Shown here: positions 36,882-46,765 of the stretch, piece after piece
Layout: every line of letters begins with the position of its first letter
How positions within the stretch are numbered: the first letter of the stretch is position 1
Assembly (NCBI GenBank): GCA_965178655.1
Contig: OZ238266.1
Location: forward strand, 744,001-808,000
DNA length: 64,000 nucleotides
Direction of reading: 5' to 3'
Source: GCA-2733415 sp965178655
GTDB taxonomy: Bacteria; Bacteroidota; Bacteroidia; Flavobacteriales; Flavobacteriaceae
Translations under genes and position numbers: made by a program
The notes under the pieces: generated by a model
What the model saw: the letters and a program-made list of their open reading frames with translations, nothing else
What the model was told of the DNA's origin: nothing
The model's database searches: none

Positions 36882-38252
36882 TTATCGTGCTGTATTTTTT
36901 GATGGTGTAGTATCGGTACCCATATAATCTTGTACCGTTCTAAATCCTACATAACTACGTGCAGAATCTGCATATTCATAATCACGTGAACTTACTTGCA
37001 AGAAAAATGCAACATCTTTCCAAGAGCCTCCACGGGTTACTTTTCGTAAATTATTTTTATCATTTACAATTGGGTTCATAGTTGACATATATTCATATGC
37101 ATTTGCTTCATAAGAAGAAGACGTCCATTCTGCAACGTTCCCTGCCATGTTATACAAGTTATAATCATTTGGAGGGTATGCTGTTGCTTCTACAGTATAT
37201 AATGCCTGATCTGCTGCATAATCTCCTCTTAATGGTTTAAAGTTTGCTAAAAAACAACCTCTGTCATTTTTAACATACGGTCCTCCCCAAGGATAAGTAG
37301 CTCCTGATAGTCCACCACGAGCAGCGTATTCCCACTCTGCTTCTGATGGTAAACGGAATCCGTTTACATGAGAACTCCCTTTTTTTATTACTGCATTCTT
37401 ATTTAATGTTCTCCAGTCGCAAAATGCTTTTGCTTGCTCCCAAGACACACCAACTACAGGGTATTCTCCGTAAGCATCATGCCAGAAATAGTCATTATGC
37501 ATTGGCTCATTGTATGAGTATGCAAAATCTCTAATCCAGACTGTAGTATCAGGGTACACCTGAACAGAAGCCGTTTTTATAAACTCTTTTCTTCGTTTAC
37601 CTTTGTTTTTTGCTTTAGCAGCCTCCTCAATATCTAACCACTTATAGCTATATTCAAATTTTTTCACATCCCACGGACGGTTTCCATTAAAGGCTTCCTC
37701 TATAGGTAAGTACATAGAATCCATCACTTCTGCATAGAATTCATCTGGATAATCTGCACTATCCGTCATTAAATCTACATTATGATTTAGTTTTCTACCT
37801 TCATACCCGTCCATTAAACTATAATGGTTTTCAAGCATATATTTATCCCAAACACCTAAGTTTGTTGTGTCTGCATCTGTAAATGCGTATTCTCCAATTC
37901 CGCCATCAGCAGGAGCTTTTCCAAGGTCATCTGCTAAAATTGCTAATTTTGTTTTTACGATAGAATCACGTACCCAAAACACAAATTGTCTGTACTCACT
38001 ATTTGTGATTTCCGTTTCATCCATATAAAATGAACGCACGGTTACATTTTTGGCAGGCGTGTCTTGTAATGCTGGTTTATCTTCATCAGATTTTCCCATT
38101 ACAAAAGATCCTCCAGGGACTAAAGTCATCCCAAAAGGTTTTTCAGGGTTCCATTTCTTCCCTTTAACACCCACCAGTTCTCCATTAGAACTGCTGCTGC
38201 TACAACTTGCGAGAAATGCAAAAACCATTGAAAACAAAATAACCTTCTTCAT
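36882..38252 (-). CDS. gldK: Gliding motility/T9SS lipoprotein GldK
   Basis: The 456-aa lipoprotein has lipobox LASC (Cys17) and a Ser-rich tether. The body is an FGE/SUMF1-like domain: GMTLVPGGSFVMGKSDED, MDETEITNSEYRQFVFW, YPVVGVSWEQAKAFCDWR, FRLPSEAEWEYAARGG, YNMAGNVAEWTSSSYE, and TRGGSWKDVAFF with YVGFRTVQ. It forms the periplasmic ring with GldN beneath the outer membrane. It heads the gldK-L-M-N operon and is paralogous to GldJ. Confidence 0.95.
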   Translation of the reverse strand: MKKVILFSMVFAFLASCSSSSSNGELVGVKGKKWNPEKPFGMTLVPGGSFVMGKSDEDKPALQDTPAKNVTVRSFYMDETEITNSEYRQFVFWVRDSIVKTKLAILADDLGKAPADGGIGEYAFTDADTTNLGVWDKYMLENHYSLMDGYEGRKLNHNVDLMTDSADYPDEFYAEVMDSMYLPIEEAFNGNRPWDVKKFEYSYKWLDIEEAAKAKNKGKRRKEFIKTASVQVYPDTTVWIRDFAYSYNEPMHNDYFWHDAYGEYPVVGVSWEQAKAFCDWRTLNKNAVIKKGSSHVNGFRLPSEAEWEYAARGGLSGATYPWGGPYVKNDRGCFLANFKPLRGDYAADQALYTVEATAYPPNDYNLYNMAGNVAEWTSSSYEANAYEYMSTMNPIVNDKNNLRKVTRGGSWKDVAFFLQVSSRDYEYADSARSYVGFRTVQDYMGTDTTPSKNTAR

Positions 38253-38292
38253 AAATAGTTGTCTTATATTAATATTGTTTATTTCAAAGCCG

Positions 38293-38323
38293 TAAACTTA
38301 TCTATATAATATGTAAAAAACAA
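38293..38323 (-). promoter_or_regulatory. gldK-L-M-N promoter
   Basis: On the minus strand TTG (38321-38323), 20 bases and TAAGTTTA (38293-38300) match the consensus except for the last base of the -7 box. Predicted start is about 36 bases before the gldK ATG. Confidence 0.5.
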
Positions 38324-38393
38324 CTTTTATGTTAAAAAAAAATGTCTTTTATCTAAAAAAAACAACTTTTTATCGGAAGTTTATTTCACTCTT

Positions 38394-39560
38394 CTACAAT
38401 AAGTTTTTACGAAATGCCTTGTATATTCGTTTTGAAATTTGCTGGTCACAAGCTGCTAAATAATCTTCTTGTGTACATGCTAATAACGATTGCTTTCTGA
38501 TAATAGTATCTGTATCAGTGTTATCTGGCAACTTAACCCACCATCTTTTACTTAACAAACTTTCATAAAAAATAAAATCATAGTCCTGAGAAGGCACTAT
38601 ATATTTTTTATACCCAGAAGTATCATTTAATGGTTGTTCTTCTATTCTGCAATGCACGCCTTCTATAAAATACCATATCATTTGCGCTAAAAGCATTGTT
38701 CCTGCCGCTGAAACGTTTTTAGTAATTTCAAGCAAACCAAAGCTAGATACGGTATTACTTACTCCCGCATAACGAGAAATGGCACAGGCTTCTTTTCCTG
38801 AAAATCCGTTTGGAGAACGATAGCCTACACCGCTTGATAGTGCTGACGACATAATTGCCGTAACATCAAAGCTAACACAGTCTGCATCTCTAGTAATTGG
38901 CTCTACTAATGATAAGTTAGTAGACACCTCTCCTAAACGATAGGTTTCAAAATAAAGTTTTTCAAGAAGATCTATCTCTTCTTGAGAGTTATAATAGGTC
39001 TGGAAACCAATATTTGCAAAATTTATTAAATTATTTGGTTCGTCAACAACTACACTATTCATATAGTTGTTGTTTTTTACACCCTCTGATGGGTCTTTTA
39101 AATCGAACTTTGCATCTACAGCAACTAAATTCACCATTTGATCTAAGTCATCATAGGCTCTATACATTGCATAAGTAAGGTCATTAGACCCTCCAAGTAC
39201 TACAGGTATTGCTCCTAATTTAAGTATGGTTTCATTAACTTTTTTGAGTGCAAAATAAGTATCTGCTACAGTATGTCCTTGCAAAACATCTCCAATATCG
39301 ACTATTTCAGCATTCCAATTACCCGGAAAAAGCTCATAAAAGTCTTTTCTTAACTTATTAAAAGAGATGGTCTCTCCTAAATAATTTATATCTCCTCTGT
39401 TTTCTAAAACACCTAAAATTACTATGTTTCCTTTAGAAACTAACGGAAACTCTTCTCCCTCTTTATAAAATGATGTAATTGCCCCTAGTGATTGTTTGTC
39501 TTGTAATTGCGCATGCGCAATTACATCACTAGCTACTGGCTTTAGAAAATCTACAATCAT
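38394..39560 (-). CDS. Arginase-fold protein with degenerate metal site
   Basis: This 388-aa protein has the ureohydrolase (arginase/formimidoylglutamase) layout, but the metal motifs are altered. GGSN at 123-126 has Asn in place of the ligand His. DAKFD at 149-153 has Lys151 where His is normal. SFDVTA at 230-235 keeps Asp232, but Thr234 replaces the second Asp. Three of six Mn ligands are therefore missing, and ordinary hydrolase activity is unlikely. It starts on an ATGA overlap with the topA stop, so the two are translationally coupled, and it lies upstream of gldK. The label formimidoylglutamase would be over-precise. Confidence 0.8.
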   Translation of the reverse strand: MIVDFLKPVASDVIAHAQLQDKQSLGAITSFYKEGEEFPLVSKGNIVILGVLENRGDINYLGETISFNKLRKDFYELFPGNWNAEIVDIGDVLQGHTVADTYFALKKVNETILKLGAIPVVLGGSNDLTYAMYRAYDDLDQMVNLVAVDAKFDLKDPSEGVKNNNYMNSVVVDEPNNLINFANIGFQTYYNSQEEIDLLEKLYFETYRLGEVSTNLSLVEPITRDADCVSFDVTAIMSSALSSGVGYRSPNGFSGKEACAISRYAGVSNTVSSFGLLEITKNVSAAGTMLLAQMIWYFIEGVHCRIEEQPLNDTSGYKKYIVPSQDYDFIFYESLLSKRWWVKLPDNTDTDTIIRKQSLLACTQEDYLAACDQQISKRIYKAFRKNLL

Positions 39561-42073
39561 TTTTTAGTGGCTTTTTTGGCAGGCTTTTTCTTGGCAGTCG
39601 TTTTTCTTTTTACTGCTTTTTTCTTTTTAGGAAGCTTGGCTGCGATTAGTTTTTGTGCCTCTTCTAAGGTCATATTAGCCGCATCAACTGTTTTTGCTAA
39701 TTCTACTTTTAGCTTTCCTTTAATGATGTTATGGCGCCCCCATCTTGCTTTTTCTATTCTAATACCTTCTTCTTCCCAGTTTACAATAAGCTTGTCTATT
39801 TCTTTTTGCTTTTTAGCCTCAATTAGCTCTTCAAGATCTGAAATAGATAAATTATCGTAATCGTATTTTTTATTTACATTAATAAAGATACCGTTCCATT
39901 TTATAAACGGACCAAATCTCCCAACGCCTTTTGTGACCTCTAAGCCTTCATAATGATGGATTGGCGCATCGGCTTTTTTCTTCTCTTCAATAAGCTCTAC
40001 TGCTCTATCAAAATCTACATCTAGTGCATTTTCTCCTTTTGGAAGCGATACATATTTTTCACCAAATTTAATATATGGTCCAAATCGACCATTACTTACC
40101 AAGACCTCAACATCATCATAATTTCCTAGGTTTTTTGGTAGCTTAAACAAATCCATTGCCTCTTCAAAGGTTATACTTCCTAAGCTTTGTGCTTCTGTTA
40201 AACTTGCAAATAGTGGCTTTTCTTCATCTTCAACAACACCTATTTGTACCATTGCACCAAAACGTCCTAAACGCACACTTACACGACGTCCAGATTCTGG
40301 ATGTACTCCTAAGATGCGTTCTCCATTTCCTCGCTCAGCATTTTCTTGAACATCAACAACCTGTGGATGGAAACCTGCATAAAAAGATTTCATCATTTCT
40401 TTCCAATCTTGATCTCCTGAAGCTATTTCATCAAATGATGCTTCTACGCTTGCGGTAAAACTATACTCTAATATATCTTTAAAGTTTGTTACTAAAAAGT
40501 CGTTTACAATCATACCCACATCCGTAGGAATCAACTTTCCTTTGTCTGCACCAACACGCTCGGTTAATGTCTTTTCTGCTATTGCTGAATTTTCAAGTAA
40601 TAACTGACAGTATGCTCTTTCTATACCTTCTAACTGACTTTTTTCAACGTAATTTCTGTTTTGAATTGTTGATATTGTTGGCGCATATGTTGATGGACGT
40701 CCAATACCTAGCTCCTCTAATCGCTTTACTAACGAGGCTTCTGTAAATCGGTATGGTGGTCTTGTAAAACGTTCGGTTGCTGTAATATATTGGTTTAAAA
40801 GCACTTCGTTTACAGTCATTTTTGGCAACATGCCATCAACCTCTTCATCTTCATTATCATTACCTTCAAGGTATACTTTTAAAAAGCCTTCAAAAGTAAT
40901 TACCTCTCCATTTGCCGTAAATTGCTGCTCATGTGTTGATGCAGCTACTTTAATATTTGTTTTTTCTAATTGGGCATCGCTCATTTGTGATGCCAATGTG
41001 CGTTTCCATATTAATTCATATAAACGCGACTGATCTCTTTCTAAATTAACAGAGTGTATACTCATATTAGTAGGACGTACTGCCTCATGCGCTTCTTGTG
41101 CGCCTTTACTTTTATTTGCAAAGTTTCGTGCTTGTGCAAATTCAGGACCGTAATAACTTTCTATTTCCGTTTTTGCTGCTTCCAGTGCTTCGCCTGATAA
41201 ACTTACACTATCCGTTCTCATATAGGTTATTAACCCTTGTTCATACAAACGCTGTGCTACTTGCATGGTTCTACTTACCGAGAAATACAATTTTCTAGAT
41301 GCTTCTTGCTGTAATGTAGATGTTGTAAATGGTGCTGCTGGCGATTTTTTAGCCGGTTTTTTTGTTAAATTTGCTACAGTAAATTCTGCCGTTGCATTTT
41401 TTGCTAAAAAGGCTTCAGCTTCAGTTTTTGTTGCAAATTCCTTTCCTAATTTTGTTTTAAAGGATTTTCCTGCTGTTGTAGTAAACATAGCGACTACCTT
41501 ATAAGATGCTTTTGATTCAAATGATTCAATACTGCGCTCTTTTTCAACAATTAATCGTACAGAAACCGATTGTACTCGTCCTGCCGATAAACCTCTTTTT
41601 ACCTTTCGCCATAATACCGGAGACAATTCATATCCCACTAACCTATCTAATACTCTACGCGCTTGTTGTGCGTTTACTAGATTATAGTCTATTTCTCTTG
41701 GGTTTTCAATTGCTGTAGTAACTGCTTTTTTAGTAATAGAGTTAAATACAATTCGCTTGGTTTTAGATTTATCTAACTTTAAGGTTTCGGCCAAATGCCA
41801 TGCAATTGCCTCTCCCTCACGATCCTCATCCGAAGCCAACCAAACAGTATCTGCTTTTTTAGCTAAGTCTTTCAGTTTTTTTACAACCGCCTTCTTATCG
41901 GTTGACACTATATACTTTGGATCAAAATCTCCCTCTACATCTACCCCTAATTCTTTAGCAGGCAAATCGGCTATATGTCCGTAACTAGACGCTACTGTAA
42001 AATCTTTTCCTAAAAACTTTTCAATTGTTTTCGCCTTTGCAGGCGACTCCACTATCACTAAATTCTTTGCCAT
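39557..42073 (-). CDS. topA: DNA topoisomerase I
   Basis: The 838-aa type IA topoisomerase relaxes negative supercoils. The Toprim domain begins NLVIVESPAKAKTIEKFLG and contains the acidic DEDREGEAIAWH motif. The catalytic tyrosine lies in GLITYMRTDS. The C-terminal half has several topoisomerase C-terminal repeats of the FGPYIKFGEKY kind in place of classical zinc fingers, and a Lys-rich tail. I use the ATG at 42071-42073 (MAKNLVIVE); the longer frame adds eight unlikely residues. A -7 box TACTTTTG at 42095-42102 precedes it, without a good -33. Confidence 0.95.
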   Translation of the reverse strand: MAKNLVIVESPAKAKTIEKFLGKDFTVASSYGHIADLPAKELGVDVEGDFDPKYIVSTDKKAVVKKLKDLAKKADTVWLASDEDREGEAIAWHLAETLKLDKSKTKRIVFNSITKKAVTTAIENPREIDYNLVNAQQARRVLDRLVGYELSPVLWRKVKRGLSAGRVQSVSVRLIVEKERSIESFESKASYKVVAMFTTTAGKSFKTKLGKEFATKTEAEAFLAKNATAEFTVANLTKKPAKKSPAAPFTTSTLQQEASRKLYFSVSRTMQVAQRLYEQGLITYMRTDSVSLSGEALEAAKTEIESYYGPEFAQARNFANKSKGAQEAHEAVRPTNMSIHSVNLERDQSRLYELIWKRTLASQMSDAQLEKTNIKVAASTHEQQFTANGEVITFEGFLKVYLEGNDNEDEEVDGMLPKMTVNEVLLNQYITATERFTRPPYRFTEASLVKRLEELGIGRPSTYAPTISTIQNRNYVEKSQLEGIERAYCQLLLENSAIAEKTLTERVGADKGKLIPTDVGMIVNDFLVTNFKDILEYSFTASVEASFDEIASGDQDWKEMMKSFYAGFHPQVVDVQENAERGNGERILGVHPESGRRVSVRLGRFGAMVQIGVVEDEEKPLFASLTEAQSLGSITFEEAMDLFKLPKNLGNYDDVEVLVSNGRFGPYIKFGEKYVSLPKGENALDVDFDRAVELIEEKKKADAPIHHYEGLEVTKGVGRFGPFIKWNGIFINVNKKYDYDNLSISDLEELIEAKKQKEIDKLIVNWEEEGIRIEKARWGRHNIIKGKLKVELAKTVDAANMTLEEAQKLIAAKLPKKKKAVKRKTTAKKKPAKKATKK

Positions 42074-42287
42074 TGTACGTTTTGTTAGATGTTGCAAAAG
42101 TATATCAAAAAAAACGAAAATCTAAAAAAAGTTTTTTACCAAAACACAAAACAAAGCCTAATACACTGATAAACAAAGCAATTACAATTCAATTTTATAA
42201 TTTTTTAATTCACAAAACACCATACCATTACTATACTGGGTAATTTTAGTATTTAACTATTCTACGCGCAAATAATCAACTGCCACT

Positions 42288-42318
42288 TTGTCAGAAAATT
42301 ATTTTAGCAGTATCTTTG
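42288..42318 (+). promoter_or_regulatory. miaB promoter
   Basis: TTG (42288-42290), 20 bases and TATCTTTG (42311-42318) match the Bacteroidetes consensus. Predicted start near 42323 leaves a 24-base leader before the miaB ATG. Confidence 0.65.
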
Positions 42319-42346
42319 TAGCATAAATTGCATATAAACGCAACCC

Positions 42347-43795
42347 ATGGAGAAGATTATTGATGAGAATAAGCAAGGTGAACACTTGTTAACAATACAT
42401 AAGAAGGGAAATAGCCGAAAACTTTTTATTGAAAGTTATGGGTGTCAAATGAATTTTTCTGACAGCGAAATAGTAGCTTCTATATTAGCTAAAGAAGGTT
42501 TTAATACTACTCAAAAACTTGAAGAAGCAGATTTGGTTTTAGTAAACACCTGCTCTATTAGAGATAAAGCCGAACAAACCGTACGTAAACGTTTAGAAAA
42601 ATACAATGCTGTAAAGAGAGACCTTAATCCTAAAATGAAAGTTGGTGTATTGGGTTGTATGGCCGAAAGATTAAAAGAACAATTCTTAGAGGAAGAAAAA
42701 ATTGTTGACCTTGTTGTTGGTCCTGATGCATACAAAGACCTCCCTAACCTAATTGCCGATGTTGACGACGGAAGAGATGCTATAAATGTAATTCTTTCTA
42801 AAGAAGAAACATACGGCGATATTTCTCCGGTAAGACTACAAAGCAACGGCGTAAGTGCTTTTGTTTCTATTACTCGTGGTTGCGACAACATGTGTACTTT
42901 TTGCGTTGTACCTTTTACACGAGGAAGAGAACGCAGCAGAGACCCGCAATCTATTTTATCTGAAGTAAACGACTTGGTTGACCAAGGATTTAAAGAAATT
43001 ACCTTACTCGGACAGAATGTAGATAGCTTTTTATGGTATGGTGGCGGACTAAAAAAAGATTTTAAAAATGCTTCCGAAATACAGAAAGCAACTGCTGTAG
43101 ATTTTTCAAAGTTATTAGACCTTGTTGCTACAGCACACCCAAAACTAAGGGTTAGATTCTCTACCTCTAATCCGCAAGACATGAGTTTAGATGTTATTTA
43201 CACCATGGCAAAACACAAAAATATTTGCAACTACTTACACCTACCTGTACAAAGTGGTAGTAATCGCATTTTAGAAGCTATGAACAGGCAACATACTCGA
43301 GAAGAGTACATGACTTTAATAGACAATATTTATGCTATAATTCCGGAAATAGCCCTGTCACAAGATATGATTATTGGCTTTCCAACAGAAACAGAGCAAG
43401 ACCACCAAGATACTCTTGACCTTATTAAATATGTACAATACGATTATGGGTTTATGTTTGCCTACTCTGAACGCCCAGGAACGCTTGCTGCTAGAAAATT
43501 AGATGATGATATTCCTATGGCTGTAAAAAAACGCCGTCTACAAGAAGTTATTGACTTGCAACGCGCTGTAGGACACGAACAACTAAAAAAACATCTCGGA
43601 AAAACAGAAGAAGTACTTATTGAAGGGGCTTCAAAAAAATCTGATTTACATTGGGCAGGACGAAATTCACAAAACAATATGGTGGTATTCCCAAAGGAAA
43701 ACTATCAAATTGGAGATTTTGTAAATGTTCAAATTAACGACTGCACTACAGCTACCTTTATAGGAGAAGCTGTAGGATATTCTGACAATAATTAA
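42347..43795 (+). CDS. miaB: tRNA-2-methylthio-N6-dimethylallyladenosine synthase
   Basis: The 482-aa radical-SAM methylthiotransferase modifies i6A37 of tRNAs reading U-starting codons. The N-terminal UPF0004 domain holds C33, C69 and C103 for the auxiliary Fe-S cluster. The radical-SAM motif is C179-x3-C183-x2-C186 in TRGCDNMCTFC. The C-terminal TRAM domain (about 415-480) binds tRNA. All six Cys are present. An N-terminal extension of about 25 residues precedes the core. It is the first gene of a plus-strand run with the sigma-54 activator 9 bases downstream. Confidence 0.95.
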   Translation: MEKIIDENKQGEHLLTIHKKGNSRKLFIESYGCQMNFSDSEIVASILAKEGFNTTQKLEEADLVLVNTCSIRDKAEQTVRKRLEKYNAVKRDLNPKMKVGVLGCMAERLKEQFLEEEKIVDLVVGPDAYKDLPNLIADVDDGRDAINVILSKEETYGDISPVRLQSNGVSAFVSITRGCDNMCTFCVVPFTRGRERSRDPQSILSEVNDLVDQGFKEITLLGQNVDSFLWYGGGLKKDFKNASEIQKATAVDFSKLLDLVATAHPKLRVRFSTSNPQDMSLDVIYTMAKHKNICNYLHLPVQSGSNRILEAMNRQHTREEYMTLIDNIYAIIPEIALSQDMIIGFPTETEQDHQDTLDLIKYVQYDYGFMFAYSERPGTLAARKLDDDIPMAVKKRRLQEVIDLQRAVGHEQLKKHLGKTEEVLIEGASKKSDLHWAGRNSQNNMVVFPKENYQIGDFVNVQINDCTTATFIGEAVGYSDNN

Positions 43796-43804
43796 CACAA
43801 AACT

Positions 43805-45064
43805 ATGGAGTCAATACAAGCCATAAAACAACGTTTTGGTATTATAGGAAACAACCCAAAACTTAATAGAGCCCTTGAAAAATCTATTCAAGTAGCACCT
43901 ACAGATATTTCAGTTTTAGTTACTGGAGAAAGTGGTGTTGGAAAAGAAAGTCTACCTAAAATAATACACGCGCTATCTCACCGTAAACACGGAAAATATA
44001 TTGCTGTAAACTGTGGTGCTATTCCTGAAGGAACTATTGACAGTGAACTGTTTGGACACGAAAAAGGCGCCTTTACAGGTGCTACACAAACCCGAAATGG
44101 TTATTTTGAAGTAGCAGATGGTGGTACCATATTTTTAGATGAAGTTGGAGAATTACCACTAACTACTCAAGTGCGATTATTACGTGTACTTGAAAATGGC
44201 GAGTTTATAAAAGTTGGATCTAGTAAAACCCAAAAAACAAACGTTCGTATTGTTGCAGCAACAAACGTAAATATGTTTGAAGCAATTAAGAAAGGTAAGT
44301 TTAGAGAAGACTTATACTACCGTTTAAGCACCGTTGAAATACTATTACCAGCACTACGAGAACGTAAAGATGATATTCACTTATTATTTCGAAAATTTGC
44401 GGCAGATTTTGCTCTAAAATATAAAATGCCAAGCATAAAACTTGACGAACAAGCAATACAACTCTTACTAAAATATCGTTGGAATGGTAACATACGACAG
44501 TTGCGAAATATTGCCGAACAAATATCAGTTCTAGAACAAAACCGACAAGTTAATCTTAGCACTCTTCAAAGTTACCTGCCCACCATAGGCAACAATCTTC
44601 CTGCAGTTGTTGGAGATCATAAAAAAGAAGGCGACTTTAGTAATGAACGTGAAATTCTATACAAAGTACTCTTTGATATGAAAGGTGATTTAAATGATTT
44701 AAAAAAACTCACCATGGAGTTGATGCGTAAAGGAAACTCTAACCAAGTACAGGAAGAAAATCAAGAGCTTATTCAAAAAATATACAACAGTAACCAGGAA
44801 AATGAAAGTCCGAATAAAGAGACTGCAAAAGAAACTGTTGAAGTGTTACAACTGCCACAAGAAGCTACGACTACTGAAACAAGTGAAAAATTCACCTACG
44901 TAGAGGAGATTACCGAAGAAGAAACCCTTTCTATTCATGAAAAAGAATTAGAACTCATTAAAAAATCATTAGAAAGAAATCAAGGAAAAAGAAAATTGGC
45001 TGCCAAAGAACTGGGTATATCTGAACGTACGCTATACAGAAAAATAAAACAATTTGACCTTTAA
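43805..45064 (+). CDS. Sigma-54-dependent transcriptional activator (AAA+ and Fis HTH)
   Basis: This 419-aa activator lacks a receiver or other sensor domain and starts directly with the AAA+ domain. Walker A is GESGVGKE (41-48), the sigma-54 contact loop GAFTGA is at 88-93, and Walker B is GGTIFLDEVG (106-115). The C-terminal Fis-type HTH (RKLAAKELGISERTLYRKIK) binds enhancer DNA. A charged linker of about 120 residues lies between. The intact GAFTGA loop argues that it works with RpoN. With no sensor, control is probably by expression level or a partner. It is co-oriented with miaB and lptE, and its targets are not evident here. Confidence 0.9.
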   Translation: MESIQAIKQRFGIIGNNPKLNRALEKSIQVAPTDISVLVTGESGVGKESLPKIIHALSHRKHGKYIAVNCGAIPEGTIDSELFGHEKGAFTGATQTRNGYFEVADGGTIFLDEVGELPLTTQVRLLRVLENGEFIKVGSSKTQKTNVRIVAATNVNMFEAIKKGKFREDLYYRLSTVEILLPALRERKDDIHLLFRKFAADFALKYKMPSIKLDEQAIQLLLKYRWNGNIRQLRNIAEQISVLEQNRQVNLSTLQSYLPTIGNNLPAVVGDHKKEGDFSNEREILYKVLFDMKGDLNDLKKLTMELMRKGNSNQVQEENQELIQKIYNSNQENESPNKETAKETVEVLQLPQEATTTETSEKFTYVEEITEEETLSIHEKELELIKKSLERNQGKRKLAAKELGISERTLYRKIKQFDL

Positions 45065-45102
45065 GCACTTCTTACTAATTAAAAAAATGTATTTTTAAAC
45101 CC

Positions 45103-45615
45103 ATGAGAAAAATCGTATTACGCTATATCATACCACTACTTATAATTACAGTTAGCCTACATGGTTGCGGTATTTATTCTTTTACAGGTGGTGACACTGG
45201 AGATGCCAAAACATTTCAAGTCAATTTTTTTCAAAATAATGCGCCCATCACAGAGCCAGGAATTGACCGAACATTTACTTTAGCATTACAAGATTTAATA
45301 CAAAACCAAACAAACTTATCGCTATCAAATACAAATGCACACCTTGTATATGAAGGAGAAATTACTGGATATGCAATAGCGCCAATGGCTGCTAATGCAA
45401 ACCAAACCGCTTCTCAAAACAGACTAACCATAACTATTAATGTGAGGTTTATAAATACCCTTAAAGACGAAGATAGTTTTGAACGAAGTTTTTCTTTTTA
45501 TTATGACTACAATGCTAGTCAGCAACTTATTGGATCTAGTTTAGATAGCGCTATTACAGAAATATATGAGCGTATTACACAAGACGTGTTTAACGCCTCT
45601 TTAGCAAAATGGTAA
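45103..45615 (+). CDS. lptE: LptE family LPS-assembly lipoprotein
   Basis: The 170-aa lipoprotein has a signal peptide and lipobox LHGC (Cys22), followed by GIYSFTGGDTGDAKTFQVNFF, the strand-and-turn opening typical of Bacteroidetes LptE. It should plug the LptD barrel and help place LPS in the outer leaflet. A later stretch, LVYEGEITGYAIAPMAANAN, is also characteristic. It lies between the sigma-54 activator and the TPR-like gene, in the order commonly found in flavobacteria. Confidence 0.88.
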   Translation: MRKIVLRYIIPLLIITVSLHGCGIYSFTGGDTGDAKTFQVNFFQNNAPITEPGIDRTFTLALQDLIQNQTNLSLSNTNAHLVYEGEITGYAIAPMAANANQTASQNRLTITINVRFINTLKDEDSFERSFSFYYDYNASQQLIGSSLDSAITEIYERITQDVFNASLAKW

Positions 45616-45619
45616 AATT

Positions 45620-46387
45620 ATGAATACGGCAGAGTTTTCTAATATTTTAAAACAACCCGAAACGGTCAACAAACAACAAACAACAGAGCTTAAAGAACTG
45701 TTGGTAGATTTTCCGTATTTTCAGGCAGCACATGCACTATACCTTAAAGGGCTCCATAATCAAGAAAGTCATCAATACAACCAATATTTAAAACGTACTG
45801 CCGCATATACTGCCGACAGAAGTGTATTGTTTGAATATATTACAAAGACTGTTTTTAACCAGAATATTGTTTCCAAAACACAACAGCAGCTGCAACAACA
45901 AGCAAATAAAGCACCTGTTGAAATTACAGATGAAACCATTGTTTTTAATGATGATTTATTTGAAGAAAAAACCGATACATTGCGCATTGGCCAGCCTTTA
46001 GAATTTAATGAAACTGAGATACACTCCTTTCAAGAATGGCTTCAACTCACAAAGGCAAAACCTATTGTTAGATCAGAAGATTCGGCAAATGAAGCCGCTA
46101 AACCACTAGGAAAAGTAGCACTCATAGAACAGTTTATTAATAACAAACCTAAAATAACACCTGTAAAAAAAACCATCTCTGTAAAAAACCTAGCAAGCCA
46201 GAAAACTTTTAGTTCAGACGAGTTTATGACCGAAACCCTAGCTAAGGTTTACTTAGAACAAAAAAATTATACCAAAGCAATTCAAGCTTATCGCATATTA
46301 AGTTTGAAATATCCAGAAAAAAATAGTTTCTTTGCAGACCGTATTTCGGACATAAAACAAATTGAAATAAATAACACAAATAAATAA
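45620..46387 (+). CDS. TPR-like hypothetical protein
   Basis: The 255-aa protein has no signal peptide. Near its C-terminus FMTETLAKVYLEQKNYTKAI followed by QAYRILSLKYPEKNSFFADRI is a tetratricopeptide-like helical pair. The N-terminal part (LLVDFPYFQAAHALYLKGLH) is helical, and the middle is Thr/Glu/Gln-rich and probably flexible. It sits 4 bases after lptE and 7 before secG. The conserved place between those genes suggests a role near the cell envelope, but the function is unknown. Confidence 0.75.
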   Translation: MNTAEFSNILKQPETVNKQQTTELKELLVDFPYFQAAHALYLKGLHNQESHQYNQYLKRTAAYTADRSVLFEYITKTVFNQNIVSKTQQQLQQQANKAPVEITDETIVFNDDLFEEKTDTLRIGQPLEFNETEIHSFQEWLQLTKAKPIVRSEDSANEAAKPLGKVALIEQFINNKPKITPVKKTISVKNLASQKTFSSDEFMTETLAKVYLEQKNYTKAIQAYRILSLKYPEKNSFFADRISDIKQIEINNTNK

Positions 46388-46394
46388 TACCATT

Positions 46395-46745
46395 ATGTTT
46401 AATATTTTTTTAGTACTTATAATGATCGTTGCCTTTTTACTAGTTGTAGTAATCATGGTACAAAACCCAAAAGGTGGCGGATTAGGATCTTCTTTTGGAG
46501 GAGACACACAACAAATTGGTGGTGTGCAAAAAACAACCGACTTTCTAGACAAAAGTACTTGGTGGCTAGCCATTTTAATGGTAGTGCTAATTTTAATGTC
46601 TAACGTTACTATTCTTGGTAACCAAGAATCACGTTCTAAAGCATTAGACGGTGCTAACGAACAACAAATTGAAGCACCAATATCTACAACTGATGCAGCA
46701 CCTGTTTCTACAGTTCCTGCAACAAAAGAAGAAGACCAAGAGTAA
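46395..46745 (+). CDS. secG: Preprotein translocase subunit SecG
   Basis: The 116-aa inner-membrane protein has two transmembrane helices (about 3-22 and 53-72). Between them is the SecG signature VQNPKGGGLGSSFGGD with a following GVQKTTDFLDKSTW. It stabilises SecYEG during translocation. The C-terminal tail is Thr/Ala-rich and acidic. It ends the miaB-to-secG run, with a terminator 20 bases downstream. Confidence 0.93.
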   Translation: MFNIFLVLIMIVAFLLVVVIMVQNPKGGGLGSSFGGDTQQIGGVQKTTDFLDKSTWWLAILMVVLILMSNVTILGNQESRSKALDGANEQQIEAPISTTDAAPVSTVPATKEEDQE

Positions 46746-46765
46746 TATTACTCTACACACAATAT

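Noticed and set aside
42511..43182. Minus-strand open frame of 223 codons opposite miaB
   Set aside because: It is a by-product of codon bias in miaB, which is complete with all Fe-S cysteines.
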